DNA of 64,000 nucleotides from Spirodela intermedia (Eukaryota; Streptophyta; Magnoliopsida; Alismatales; Araceae), in contig LR746266.1 in the NCBI GenBank assembly GCA_902729315.2, positions 5,586,259 to 5,650,258 on the forward strand, written 5' to 3'. The notes under the pieces were generated by a model. The model had not been told where the DNA came from. It worked only from the letters and a program-made list of their open reading frames with translations, and did not search any database. The position numbers were made by a program, and so were the translations under genes. Positions 1 to 15,170 of this stretch are shown here, in pieces; the first letter of the stretch is position 1, and every line of letters starts with the position of its first letter.

Positions 1-75
1 TGTCCTTGTTGAGAATATCTTGAGAAAGCACAACATTTCAGAAAGGAACATTATCCGCTAGATGTTTTCCGCGCT
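1..75. repeat. Remnant of the 473-bp PR-1 upstream repeat
   Basis: The first 75 bases resemble the tandem units at 26.5-27.7 kb: a sequence like the end of a unit (TTGAG then GAGAAAGCAC), followed by a diverged CATTATCCGCTAGA segment. This places the same repeat upstream of both + strand PR-1 copies. The window edge cuts it off. Confidence 0.55.
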
Positions 76-592
76 GTCTTCATCCATGATAGAGAAGGGC
101 AATGACTCATAGCACCCTTCTTTGCCATCATTTCCTAGTTATCCATCAGATTCGTAATTTATTAACACTTTTTTTTTTCCTATTTCCTAGTTGCTCCATT
201 TGCATTCAATTTTTTTTAAGAGGAGGGCAATGCAATGAATCATGGCTGGAATGTAGAAAATCAATGGTCAAATTGATGGCTACTCATTGGAATACGTTAA
301 TTGGTTGTCGGCAGTGCTGTTGGTCGCCTTACAGGTCGTTACATACACTACATCTCGAACAAAATCTCTTTTGGATTTGTATTTCATGTTTTTCTCAATT
401 CTTTTATAGAGCTGAAACGACTGCCGGAACGAAACCGCAGATATCCTCCGTCCGAACCGAGGTCTTTTACGTTTCGCGCGTATGAGATAGCGGTTCGCCA
501 ATAAATACACGAGTAGACACATTCCATACCATTCTATCCGGGATTTCTCGTGTAAGGAAAGCAGAAAGGTGTTTGGGAACGGAGGGGAGGCA

Positions 593-1084
593 ATGGCGGC
601 ATACCAGCTTTCCGTCGCAGTATTGGCTTGCGTGTTGGTGCTGGGGATCGTTGGCTCCGTCCAAGCCCAAAACACTCCACAGGACTACCTGGATGTCCAC
701 AACACAGCCCGTGCGGCGGTCGGGGTCGGCAAAATGGTGTGGAATGCCACCGTGGCTGCCTACGCGCAGAATTATGCCAACCAAAGGAAGGGCGACTGCA
801 AACTTGTGCATTCCAATGGACAATATGGGTAGAACCTCTTCTGGGAGAGCGGAAAAGAATGGACAGCTCGCGAGGCAGTCCAACTCTGGGTCGACGAGAA
901 GCAGTTCTACAATAATACCACCAATACCTGCGCGACGGGGAAGGTATGCGGGCACTACACGCAGGTGGTTTGGCGCAATTCTGTGAACCTCGGCTGTGCT
1001 CGCGTTAAGTGCAACAGCGGGGCCATCTTTATCACATCCAACTATAGTCCCCGCGGCAACATCTTCGGCCAGCGGCCTTACTAA
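593..1084 (+). pseudogene. PR-1 pseudogene with premature TAG
   Basis: This is a single-exon PR-1 (CAP/SCP family, secreted antifungal/sterol-binding defence protein) that is collinear over 163 codons with the intact gene at 28386-28877. The 5' part encodes a signal peptide of about 25 residues ending in Ala before QNTPQDY, then the CAP start with HNTAR. At 830-832 a TAG replaces the GAG (Glu of the GENLFW motif) seen in the intact copy, which would leave about 79 residues. Downstream the frame stays open to TAA at 1082-1084 and still encodes HYTQVVW and LGCARVKC. A second lesion changes the conserved Cys of the ITCNY motif to Ser (ITSNY). A TATA-like AATAAATA is at about 500-507 and an AATAAA at 1129-1134. 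The start at 593 matches the paralog; a GTG-started extension from 569 is unlikely. No frameshift is present, so inactivation may be fairly late, or a sequencing error could be considered for the stop. Confidence 0.9.
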
Positions 1085-3684
1085 GAGTCCCTAATCTCCT
1101 TGTTATCATTGTCTCCAAGATGAAGTAAAATAAATGGTGCCTTTTGATTGAGATGAAAATAAGTGGTACCTTTTTATTCGGTCATTTTTTCTTGAAGCAG
1201 TTAATCAATATTCTCATTGAGATGTCTTTATGAATGAGTGAAGCATATTTAGCTGACTAACATATCTACCATGACAACGTTCGGAATTAAGAGGAAACGC
1301 ATACCGCCATAGATTTCTCCGAGAAAAATTAACATGAACTAAGATCCTTAACTATGTTTTCCCTTTTCGTTGAAATTCGGAGCAGCATGTGGGCGTGAGC
1401 TTGCTAGTTTATTCTATTTTTCACAACCGTCTCTACAGTTGAAATTAACATATTCGATTTTTTATGCTAATTAATTAATTCTGAATTACGTACAGTGCTG
1501 TTGTTTACTTGTGTCAATCAGTCGTTAGAGTCATTAAGAATTCCAGTAAATTATTCTGAAATTACTTCCTACCTTTAATATTATGGATATTCTTAAATTG
1601 GACTACCCTTGTCATCCATATTTGAAAGTTTGATAGTCAACTTGGTAAACTTTAAGCAAGATTGTTACAGAGTATGCTATTTTGGATCCCCTCTTTTTTT
1701 CATGGGGTCATGCTCAGAACTAGGTTCAAACTGATATCTCATAGAAAGTAGGAATCGGTTCGTTTGGATAAAATGACTAGCATAGGAACACAACAAAAAT
1801 ATAAACGTATGATTCAAAACAAATCTAATAGAAATACTTTAGCGACGAGGTGTTATTTTATGATTTGAAGGAGTTGGTACCTCTCGAAGAGGTAGATTGC
1901 CTTAACTCTATGGCAATTAGAGGAAAACTACATAAATGTCGAAAACATTTTCTGCCCCATCTTACAGCTCGATTATGACTTCATGAAAGAGCACACTTCA
2001 AACGTCGATTTAGAACTTTTTTCTCACATGAAAGTGAAAAATGAGATCAAGGATAGAATGGATAAGACAGGCCAGGGTTTTCCATATAAAAAAAAACTGA
2101 TTTGACTATCAGATGCAGATTTCACTCGCTTTAGTGCTGAAGCTATTAATTTGTCTATGCTGATAGTATTGTAATCCAACTTCTATCATTGTTGAACATT
2201 ATATTAGTCAAAATTTCTCACGAAACCAATATTACTTATAGTGGAATAACTGAATAACGATGTACAACGTCTCTTTTACTTTTCTTTCTTTTTCTCTCGA
2301 TTAGGTACAACCTGGAGTCATTAACACATTATATATTTTTTGTAGTACATCTCTCATTAGTATTGAACCTATTCCCAGAAACATGTGTTAAAAGGCTGTT
2401 TATCTTTTCTATCAAATGGAGCGGATCATCATCTTTTCTAAGAGTTTCCTTTCAGGATTGAAGTCGAATTCAAGGAAAGAAGAAAACAGTCACCGGAGAA
2501 GAGAGCATAGTTACAAAGGTAATTAAAAAATACAAAATATGAGATGGTAACTTAAATAATCTAAAGCTAAGAAAATAGAAGCCCCTGCTGATATGCATCA
2601 GGCATCCAAGCCGAAGCCCCCGCTGATAGGCAAAGAGTCTCTTTATCTGGCTTTTGTTGATGAAACGAAGAGAACACCTGTGACCGATATCGCAACAGGT
2701 TACAGCCAGAAATTCTATCAATCTACTTTCGAATGGTTAAGAAATTTTTGGTTGTTCGTCATTGCGGGTTGTTGAACCAAATACTACTCGGATTTCCCCC
2801 TCCATCTTACTACCTCCCTCTCTTGAACGTCCCAATACTTTCCGCGGTCATGGGCGCTTTCCATGAGGAAGGTCCGCCCATCAGTTCTGGAAGTGAGACG
2901 TCCCCTATCGTGAGAACGAATGGACCTTTTCTCTCTTAGATGACTCCCTTTCTCCTCTGTACCAAATGCATCTGGCAAAGATTGATATGCCAAGGTTAAG
3001 TGGCGTGAAAACTGTGGTTTGGTCTTTCGGACCAGATTTCCAACTCCATTGGAAGTCATTTAAGGCAAATTAGGCGTCATATCTCCTTCTTCCAGATGCA
3101 TCCACAAAAAATTTGCGCTAAATATGAAATAAAGTGACACAATATTCATCAAGTAAAAAAACATATCATACTTTACATGCAAATAGATTCCTAACGTACC
3201 ACCCGTATAAAGCTTTCTGTCTATAGCGAGTTAAAGGCTTTTTAAAATCCAGACACCCGAACTCTTGTTCCCAGACAAGAAGAAAGATTATCCGTGTATA
3301 TATCTCATAATCTTCATCTAAGCCCACACAGACAGCTGCATGTTAAACTGCTTTATTTAGACGATTTCTTCTAGAAACATCATTGCACGTAATATTATTA
3401 CGCAAATGACAAAAACTGACAGTATCAAACGATGTGCTTTTAATTTGTAAATGCTATATGGTATGCCTTGTCACAGTCATCATAATTCTATACCAAATAA
3501 AAAATTAATGCAACACTTATAAAAAGAACTGGATTGCAATACATCACCAAAGAATATTGTCATATGTTTAAATACTATATCAGGAGAGTTAGTCACTTGT
3601 ATAAATCAGATCAACCGTAGTGTTTTTTGACTTCGTAATCCACTAATGTCACAAACTAACATAATTTATCAACTAAAATTATTT
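1085..3684. other. Intergenic, block A; no gene
   Basis: This is AT-rich and carries only block A duplication sequence. The short open frames (2470-2721, 2593-2775, 2784-3059) are not shared as open frames with blocks B and C and match no family I know. The segment around 2655-2700, containing ACGAAGAGAACACCTGTGAC, recurs at about 7405 and 30755, marking the threefold duplication. Confidence 0.6.
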
Positions 3685-4320
3685 TCATTTTCACCTTACA
3701 TTAGCATACAAAAAGATAAGTTCTATAATACTTATTTTATTTATTATCATTAAGCCTTTTAGTTAGATGTAGGACTGAATTTTCCCGTTAAACGTCTGGA
3801 GACATTCAATGCGAGGTCTCATAGCCTCAAAGTGCTTCATAATAATGGTTAGAGGTGCTCCCACACTAAGACGCAAGTGGAATCACTGAAGCTAGAGAGT
3901 CTAAGGAGATATGAAGATAAGACCGTTAAAATCTAATAGAACTTGGCCTGCATGTTCATCTTCACCGTCTATATGTAATTTTATAAATTCCCATGTCGAA
4001 AATTTCAGATGATAAGCGCAAGTACTCTGAAGCGTAGAGGATAAATGACTAAATCCCTCCGCAATGTCCTCCAAGTATGTGGCCACAGCGGGAGCCATTC
4101 GTGAACGCAGGAACACGCAATCAATTCTAGAAGAGTTCCGTTGACGTTTGCGAACAATCGGGAAAGATGCTAATGAGTTATGATGAGCAGACATGTAGAT
4201 GGCAGGAGTTGCAACGCAACGTAGTGTGACTACAGGATTTATTCTTAATTCTATTGTTTGGGGTTCCATATTACGCCCTATTAGAATCAGTTTCTCACAT
4301 GATTTAATCTTTAAGAAGTT
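3685..4320. other. Block A-specific segment with a 122-codon open frame
   Basis: Block C passes directly from the equivalent of about 3680 to the equivalent of about 4320 (near 32900), so these roughly 630 bases are an insertion in A or a deletion in C. On the - strand 4269-3901 is open for 122 codons. The predicted product has no recognised domain, signal peptide or membrane segment. No terminal repeats are obvious. It could be a chance open frame, an old exon or part of a mobile element; I assign no function. Confidence 0.4.
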
Positions 4321-5280
4321 TTTTTCTCATCGGAAGACACCGGTCCTTTTTATTTTGATGAAATGCAATCACTTGAAATTTTCTCTAGGAAGTTCTCATT
4401 GTTTTCAGGTTGTTACTATTTTGTAATGACACAGCATTTATGACATGCCGCAGATGACCAAGCAAGGTTTTTCCGAGGTTACTATTAGTACGCGTTCCTC
4501 TTTCAACTGTATCGATGTTAACATCTGGAGGAATGAAGGAATATAGTGCATTTAGTGCACCCACATAGAGAAGGCAGTAACGGCAGGATGCGGCATTAGA
4601 ACTGTTAATGCATCCAAAATATTGGCGGAACAAGTGGATCACACAACTGAGTTCCGGCTTAACTCAAAATTTATTTCAACTCAAAGATGAATGCTAATTA
4701 CAGAAAGGTACCAATTGATAACGAAAATGAGGCTCCTAACTTATGAAAATGGGACATAAGCGGCAATATAAAATTCATGCTTATAAAATTTGTATTTAAT
4801 AAAGTTAACCAACGTAATCAGTTAGGACAAGTTCGTGACGAAAATTGAGTCTAATGATATGCACAGGACACAAGATGTTCCAGTTAATATCGCATCTAGT
4901 AAAACACTCGTGCAAACTGATAGAAACTAGCAAAAACCGAAGCTGCGGATGCCATCTTCTTTCAGACAATGGAAGACCTTAGTCACGTATATGCCTTCGT
5001 TCATGATTAATTGCTCAAGATAAAGGCTAGCTCTGAAAATGACCCCGTGATCGTTTGTTTAAGCCATCTTGGAATGCCATCATGCAGGAATATAGTAAGC
5101 AGACTGAAGACACTTTTTTAGTCATTGGCAATAGATGTTTTCCTGAGAGTCCCATGGTGGCCCGTAATGAAGGTGACGCCGCTCCTGTCCTATACGCGAG
5201 CAACGGTATCATTTCACACCATTGAGGTGTTCATGAACAGAGTTTTGGGCATAGAAGCATCCCGCCGTCGCCATAACCAC

Positions 5281-8130
<2,850 letters not shown>

Positions 8131-9429
8131 AGACTAGAGGAAGGGAGACGAGGCCCTGTGCTACTTCTCTTGAGACAATCCGAGCATCATGAGTGGGCCG
8201 ACTTTGTTGGAACTGCAATGTACACATAATGCATCGAAACAGCATGAGTGGAGCTCCAATTTTCAGAAGAATCTTCCTTCAGCACTCCAATGTAGAAGTA
8301 TGATGTACACTGTCACCAATCATATACATTATTTTCATCGTCCACAATCTACTGACATATTTCGTGAACTAATGACAGGTTGTGTAAGATACGGAGCCAT
8401 ATCTTCTTAAGTCTCGTTCACTTTTCTTTATTGGGAGGCATAATGATCTAATGTATTAAGATACGGAGTCATACCTTATTGGGCTTTATTTTGAACCTAG
8501 GTCCGCAGAGCTATTGGCGAGTGATGTATTTTTATTTGCACCAAATATGACAGGAAAAAATAGACTAGGCATTAATAAGTGATAAGCGACGACCAGTGGA
8601 TGAGAATTGCCGTAAAAGTCATCTACGAGGGTTGGCTGAATAATTTAGTGCTATGGACTTCGTGCTTTGGGCTGTAGGTAGAAAAGACCTCCATTGCATG
8701 ATACAATCTTAAAGCTGTTGTGCACTAATGTATACTGATTCAATCAAGAAGGTAAGCTATTTATTACCTCAAGGAAGTGCATAGTACTGTGAGGTCATAG
8801 TAGATAGGGTTTGCGATATAGAAACAGTTGGCTACTGGGGTGTGGAATGATTGGTAGGATGTGGGGGACATTTTAAGAATGTGTTGTTTGGGATCCTACT
8901 CTTTGCCCATCGAGAACTAAGTGCGTTTATGTCTCAATCCTACGTAAACCGATCTCAGAGAGGATCACAATTTATTTAGATGAGTCTGCTGTAGACCAGG
9001 GAGAACGATGACGAAGAAGGTTTTCTATTTATTCCAGACGCGTATTGATCTCTGGCAAGGCCACAGAGAAAATTAATTGTTATCTGTTAACAGCCATCAG
9101 TTGCTAATTTTCGCCGTGGTCTCTACCAATCCAAGTCGGAGAGATTATTTACGCATGTATATAATGTGGTCGTTGAATGGTAGTAATTGAAGACGAAATT
9201 TTTACTTAAATAAACAAGAATAAGTAGGTATGAACTTCTGAAGACGGAAAAACTCAGGGGTGATAATTTCAGAGTTTCTTCACTTTGTAAATCTACTATT
9301 TTGCTCAATGATGACTTTCTTTTTTTTATACCACGTTACTAGTTTTTAAAATGGACCTTCGTTGCAGTCCATCTCCCCCACAAAGCCATGTTCAATTGTA
9401 ATCCCCATATCAAATACTACGGTTTGGAT
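8131..9429. other. Intergenic; nothing recognised
   Basis: No open frame of family-like composition, RNA gene or clear repeat was found here. The short open frame at 8189-8410 (+) has no recognisable domain. Confidence 0.5.
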
Positions 9430-10016
9430 CTACGGCTGCTCTCCTATCACCAAAAAGATAGTGGCGCCAGTTTGGCCAGGTGGTACTGGGCCATTTCGAT
9501 CGGACGGATCCGGGTTCAGGAATCGGAGGGATTTAACCCTAACCAGCGAGACGAACGGGAATCGTCCGGAAAGAGCAGCTCGGGCGGCGGCGGAATGGGC
9601 GGAGGGCGGAGAAAGGGATAGCGGCGGCGGCGACGGATGGTGCCAGCGGACAGCTGTGGCGACGGGGCGGACAGTGGCAGTGGATGCTGACGGCAGTGGT
9701 GGAGGATGAAGGCAATAGAAGGCTGGCGGGCGATGGGCGACGGCGGGATGAAGGTGGACGAACAGCGGATAGTGGTGGCGGACGGTGGTTGAAAGATGGC
9801 GACTGGATGACGGGTGGCGGCGGATAAATGCGGCAGCGGACGGCGGTGGTGATGGATAACTGACCCTCAAGGCCTCTCCTTGGGGAGCGAATGACCCTCA
9901 GGGCCCTTCCTTGCGGAGCGATACGTGGTAAACCTTGAAACTTCATTTTCTTCTGTCTAATTGTCCTAGGGCTAGGGAGGTTATTTTATAACCTCTACAT
10001 GAGGAAACTATGCGTT
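9430..10016 (-). mobile_element. GC-rich block, probable retroelement fragment
   Basis: This is an abrupt GC-rich, GGC/CGG-biased block in AT-rich surroundings. On the - strand it begins with a TATAAAATAACC-like segment near 9990, then CCTAG motifs, then CTCCGCAAGG/GAGGGTCA and a Pro/Ser/Arg-rich open stretch. The same order (TATAAATACCC, CCTAG, TCCGTGAGGGTCAA, then a Ser/Pro-rich GC-rich stretch) occurs on the + strand at 39105-39950, so the two look like members of one element family: promoter or LTR end followed by an internal region. The long open frames are low-complexity and I do not call them genes. Confidence 0.4.
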
Positions 10017-12559
10017 AATGGGCTTGGGCCGAACTGCTGAGGACGCGGAACGCTGGCATGCTTCCTCGTTCCCCATCAGGGCGGATATTTCTCCTGAACC
10101 TTTTGCATTAGGATCTTGGGTTTTTTCCGTTTTGCTGTTATTTGAATTTTCCACGGCCGAACCGACTCCTTTCCAGGTAAAATGTCCCAAACAATCTTCA
10201 GCTTTTCTAACTTTTACCCATCATCCAACAACACCTTTAAACAAGCCAAGTTCCTAGTCGTAGTCACAATTTCTACGTTGAGCCTCGAATGATGGAATAT
10301 GTCGTTCTTCATCTATCAGAAACTCTACCTGTCAAAATTTTGAAAATTTCTGCAGATTGACATTTAAACGCATACTATACATTGCTATTAAGATTTGACA
10401 TGAACATTTGACAAATAATGGTTTGACATTCAAACATTCATTGCGTCTTGAATACAAAGCTACTGAAAGCACCGAATACCGGAAAGACGACTAATTGAGA
10501 TGGATCTTTGTCAAGGCATTGTCATTGCAATCAACACATTGGCCACTCACGTTGACACTGGAACCTGTGCGCGCTCTCAAGCCCAAAATCTTCCTCTTTC
10601 AGGGTAACTGACACAATCCTGTTTCTCACCATTATCCCCTATGGTGTGATCAGCCAGTCGTCCCCTCAATCTTTGCTTTCCATAACATCGTCGATGTCAT
10701 TTTCGGTTGTGACTTGACCAAGCATACCAACCATACACGGTAGATTCAGTTTTCAACTTAAAATGGGGATATCCGTCAAATCCGAACAGGAGAAGGAAGC
10801 AATCGTCATTTGAGGTCAACCTGAGGCTTTTCCCAACTAAATAAGAATCACGATGCTCTGTAAGGTTATCTTTAGAAGCTACTGCCTTTGATATCTTTCT
10901 TTTTCAGATCACCCTACGAAAGCTATGTCTTAGTTTCGTCTCATATGCTGCAGATACATCTGCATCATGGGACGGACTAGAGATTACAATTCGTAGTTTT
11001 TCACAATCCTATTGCACATTCTCCCCGTGGGTTCTCTCTGATGTACTGTGGGGTTATATGGAAATGATTGTGACATCAATCGGAGAAATTTTGTAATCAT
11101 AAATACTTCATCTCGGCGCGTCTGCGTAGTGAATTTGCAGAGTGAGAACAGTATGCGGAGGTTTATTTTAATCTCTTGACATCAAAATGGTACTCCTATC
11201 TTGTGGCCCTTGTGTTCTATTATGCAAAACAGTCAGGGCCTACTTTGACAACTAGTTAGGATGAACTAGGTTAACATAACTTCGGTTCTGCATCCTTCTT
11301 TATCCAACTTACACTGTGATAACACGCTTATTCCTGTCATGGACTGACCTATATTAACTTTTTTTTTACTTGAGCGACTGAACAAGAAATCGAACCATTT
11401 GTTCCATTTGGTCAAATAAGTTAATCGACATCACTAAAGATTATCCCTAAAGTCACTCGCTCGGCCATCCAAGCTGTCAATCTTGGATGGGTTGCTAATC
11501 TGCAATAAACTCGATTATCCCCTTAAAACTGATTATCGAAGCAGTACTTAATTACTAATTTTCTGCTACCTTCTATAAATCATCTAGTCTCTTCATCGTA
11601 TGTTGAGAATTGCAATATTCATCAATCTCTCAGAAAAAATCGGTCTTCAATTTATACCTTCACCTTAATTATCTTGGGTGCCAATGCATGTTAGTCTGAT
11701 CCCATAGGCCAGAAAGTTCGTTAAAAATAGTTTATAATAACTCATACTGTGATGTTTGGGATCCCCAGAACAGGAAATCTTTATCATTACAGATAATTTG
11801 GTACATATGGAAATAACTCTTGGCAGTCTAGAGAATGGCAATGTACTAGTATTTTGGTTTGAAGCTAATAAAAACCATATGTATATTCTTCCAGACCCGT
11901 AAATGAAATGGTTTTGGGCGCTTAATTTGAAGTAGCTCGCCTTCCCCTTTTCCGTGAATTCTTCCCCCTGTCCCTCGTTTTCTGTGTCTCCCTCGCTCAT
12001 CATGTTGGATGCAACCAAAAAAATTGAACGAGTTGAGAAATATAGAACGGTTTCCAGTCAAATTGTGATCAGAGAGATATGGTGATCCTAACGTGTTCAA
12101 TATGATCCGAGAGAGAACAAGAGAGGATTTTCTTTCTCCTTCGCGTTTCTCTTTCATCAGGTTTCTCTCCCTTCTTGCGACCCTTTTCTGTTTTTCATCT
12201 CCTAGCGAACAGTTTTTCCTTCATTCTTCTCCCTCTCTCTCTCTCTCGCCGTCTCACTATCGCTGTCCTTTCGCCATTGTAAACAGGCCAGGCAAAAATA
12301 AGATGCCCTCGATGGACCCGACGGAGAAGGGAGAGAGATAGAAGGCGGGTACAAGGGTATTTATTAACTAAGATTTTACAGGTAGGTAAGTACTCAAAGG
12401 TTTAAATGCCAAGAACGGGAGAGTTTTATGCTAGCCATTTGTCCAATTCAGAAAAGAATATGTTTACTAATAAATCAGTAAACGTGCAAACAGTTAAACA
12501 CAAGAGAACTTAAAATAACAGTCTTACTTCTTTCAAAAAATAGAAGTACTAGTGCAAAG
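10017..12559. other. Intergenic; nothing recognised
   Basis: No gene or RNA was recognised. It starts with TAATGGGCTTGGGCC, which recurs at about 63520, probably a dispersed-element end. A short (CT) run lies at about 12233-12247. The open frames at 11665-12018 and 11846-12157 (-) overlap each other and show no family features. Confidence 0.45.
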
Positions 12560-13240
12560 TAATCGAAGTTAAGTATCAAATTGATATCCCGGGAGGTCAA
12601 ACAAAATGAAAATTTATCAGCATTAAAAGGGTTCCTTTTTGTGAAGGAATTTCATAAGTCTGGTACTTATTATGAATCTTACGGAGACGTAATTATTATG
12701 AACAGTGACACGTCAGCGAAAACCAGGCGGGAACGGGTAGCGTCGCCTTTCTCTATATGTAACTGAGGTACCTATTGGCCCGAGAACATACGTAATAAAT
12801 CGGCGGAAGTTCCAACGCAAGTCTTGCCGCTCCAGTAAGAAGTGCGGCAGGAGTTGACAATTACTTCTGAATTGGGTCTGAATCCATCGCTGTTTATGAA
12901 CAATAACATATCTGTCCGAAGCTGCGCAAGCCATGGACTTGGAGGTGGCCATGCCGTCGATTTCACAATTAAAGCCTCAGCGGTAATTAGTGCTACAGAA
13001 CACAATTGTAGAACCAAATTGATTGGTTGTGACGTGATTGACGAATGCCTTGACTAATGACCACTCAACGGAAGGTGACGAGGCCTCTCATTTTTCCTTA
13101 CAGAGTTTGGAAGAGTCGGCCTTTGGTTGAGACAAAGCGTCGCGTATACGGTGAGAGTTGTGGCGCCGCGGCCGACGATAGACTGACCATACTCTGAACG
13201 AGTATTGGTTCGGAGAGAGGTTTCGGGATGATTGGTTCTT
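12560..13240. repeat. PR-1 flank repeat (downstream of the 14-kb gene)
   Basis: This is patchily similar to about 54350-54920, which lies downstream of the - strand PR-1 at 56 kb. Shared landmarks are CGTCGATTTCAC (12955 versus 54540), TGACG/GACGGAAT segments, GGAAGAGTCG (13110 versus 54698) and a TTGAGAC..GCGTC segment. It suggests that the - strand PR-1 copies were duplicated with their 3' flanks. A weaker match starts at about 23878. Divergence is high. Confidence 0.45.
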
Positions 13241-14123
13241 TAACACGCCTGATTCGGAAAGTGCGTGGGAGTGCTAGAAACTGTTGTTATTTTAATATAT
13301 GAGTTATAGGTGAGCTGTTTGTATCCGACGGCCTGGGCTTCAATGCTAGCACGTGGGCATCCATGAAACTTAATAAGAGAGTTTTTTATTATTTATGAAT
13401 TAATTGATACTTCACACAAGAGAATCCTATCCCGCATTCTCAATGTGATGCCCTCTGAACCTACTAATAGTAGGGACACGTGATGTCGAGAAAACTTCAA
13501 CTACACCGAGAAATCATTACGTGTAGTCGTTATCCTATTCCTAAATAACACGGCGCAATGTTGTAATACCCCTCTAGGTACTACGTCCCAAGATATGTTC
13601 ATCCTCTAGGTACATTTGTAATACCACGTACATAATTTACATGCATCGACACAGAGGAGACTGTGAGAGAGAAAAAGAAAGATAAAGAGAGAGAGAGGAG
13701 TATGCGTAAGCTAATTGATAAATAATGAAAGCTTTTTTAATCTTAGAGCAAAGTCTCTAAAATCCATAACGGATATAATTATTGAATAAAAACTATAATC
13801 TATCCAAATTTCGGATGTAATCTGCAACTTATACATGAATGGCGAAACATGAGTCGTTTTTCACCGTCTAGCCACACGCTGACACAAACAGGGTGAAAAC
13901 CCATAGAAACAGACCCTGCGATGCCATCTTACTTCTGTCAGGATAGCATGTCGTCACTGGTGAATGAGGAAAGGAACCAAAGAGGAGATCAGTTTACAAC
14001 TCATAAAACGTAACTGACCTACCGGTAGCTAGTTATCCCCATATATATGAAATAGGTAACACTCTTATTTCGTTTGGCCAACTACGAAGTGGAAAATTAC
14101 ATGGATATAAAACGCTAGAGCTA
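13241..14123. other. Intergenic downstream of PR-1; nothing further recognised
   Basis: This is AT-rich with a short GA-rich stretch at about 13660-13700. It should hold the 3' UTR of the - strand PR-1 at its right end, but I see no clear canonical polyadenylation signal pattern that I would defend. No other gene is evident. Confidence 0.4.
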
Positions 14124-14612
14124 CTAGTAAGGCCGTTGGCCGATGTAGTTTCCAGGACCGTCATAGTTGCAGGTGATGAAGATGGCCCCGTTGTCGCACT
14201 GGACGCGAGCACAGCCCAGCCTCACCGAATTACGCCAGACCACCTGCGTGTAGTGCCCGCACTGTTGGCCGGCCAGGCAGCTGTTGGTATTGTAATCGTA
14301 GTACTGCCTCTCGCTGATCCACAACTCGGAGGCGTCGCGGCCCGTGAAATCGGCCCCGAACCCCCAGAAGAGGTTCTCACCATAGGGCCCACGAGAATGC
14401 ACAAGGTTGCAGTCGCTCCTCCTCTGGTAGGCATAGCTCTGTGCGTAGGCAGCGACGGTGTCGTCCCACACCATCGGACCAACCCCAACCTGAGCGCGGG
14501 CTTCGTTATGGAGGTCGAGGTAGTCCTGTGGAGAATTCTGGGCCACAGAGACGCTAACCATTGCCAGCGCTAAGACACATGACCTTACTACTAGAAGATG
14601 GTACGCCCCCAT
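14124..14612 (-). CDS. PR1: Pathogenesis-related protein 1 (CAP/SCP family), intact
   Basis: Single-exon gene of 162 residues, a normal PR-1 length. Residues 1-24 form a hydrophobic signal peptide ending SVA before QNSPQDYL, so the mature protein is secreted, probably with an N-terminal pyroglutamate. The CAP domain shows HNEAR near the start, [31 protein letters not shown] and IFITCNY. Six cysteines for three disulfides are present and the Gly before HYTQVVW is retained. PR-1 proteins bind sterols and restrict oomycetes and fungi; the last 11 residues can be released as the CAPE signalling peptide. Here the tail reads [11 protein letters not shown], with Gly instead of the usual Pro in the first position. 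TATAAGTA lies at 14704-14697, about 85 bases before the ATG, supporting the start. The + strand frame open across it is an antisense shadow. Confidence 0.96.
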   Translation of the reverse strand: MGAYHLLVVRSCVLALAMVSVSVAQNSPQDYLDLHNEARAQVGVGPMVWDDTVAAYAQSYAYQRRSDCNLVHSRGPYGENLFWGFGADFTGRDASELWISERQYYDYNTNSCLAGQQCGHYTQVVWRNSVRLGCARVQCDNGAIFITCNYDGPGNYIGQRPY

Positions 14613-15170
14613 TCCCTCTCCACACTAGACAAAAACTTCTTTCCTGGTCTCAAAACAGAATGCACCAGCTGAATAATGCAGGGAGTCTGCTCCGTGTACT
14701 TATAGCCGAAAGAATAACTTCGCGGTTAGCATGTAAAATGTCCTAGTTTGGACATAACTTTTCGCAATCAGAGATTTATGACTCTCTTTCCTCCTGTCCT
14801 CTCTGATTTCTCAAGCAATACGTGAAAACACAGATGGAGATCTTCCTTTATTGGTATTATATGCTGACAATGATTGATGGCGGAGCATTATTTTTGTTTA
14901 ATAAGTTTACGGTGAAATGGACTGTTCATTTTCATTTAAGTCGGAAAAACAAGTCCAACCACTAACTCGTTTATAATATCGACAACCAGGGTACAGGAGC
15001 ATGTAGAAAAAGTATATATAAATAAAGTTGCATGCTCGATGGGCACGCACACATCAATGACAAGGAAACAACACTAGAGTCTTTGCAGATCTCCATCATA
15101 TATATACGTGCACGTGGGAAAAAAATAATCAGTAGCGTTCGGAGCATATCATAGAAACCCAAGGGTTTAG
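14613..15170 (-). promoter_or_regulatory. Upstream region of the 14-kb PR-1, partly shared with the 56-kb copy
   Basis: TATAAGTA (- strand, 14704-14697) is the likely TATA box. The segment 15050-15110 (GAAACAACACTA, AGTCTTTGC, ATCTCCATCATATA) resembles 56735-56790 upstream of the frameshifted PR-1, so part of the promoter was duplicated with the gene. Distal elements were not resolved. Confidence 0.5.

Larger units (their letters stand above)
1..5280. repeat. Segmental duplication block A (paralogous to block C)
   Basis: Visual alignment shows patches of clear similarity in the same order between this block and about 27.7-39.0 kb. Examples are the PR-1 upstream region (about 75-130 versus 27900-27950), the PR-1 gene itself, 1150-1260 versus 28940-29050, 1730-1820 versus 29770-29900, 1990-3060 versus 30050-31010, 3420-3680 versus 32640-32900, 4320-4470 versus 32905-33050, and 4470-5270 versus 38183-38970. 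The last two pairs are continuous here but split in block C by a retrotransposon. Divergence is considerable with many small indels, so the duplication is not recent. Confidence 0.75.

Noticed and set aside
14136-14573. 145-codon + strand open frame
   Set aside because: It is antisense to the intact PR-1 and its openness follows from that gene's codon use; no domain or promoter supports it.
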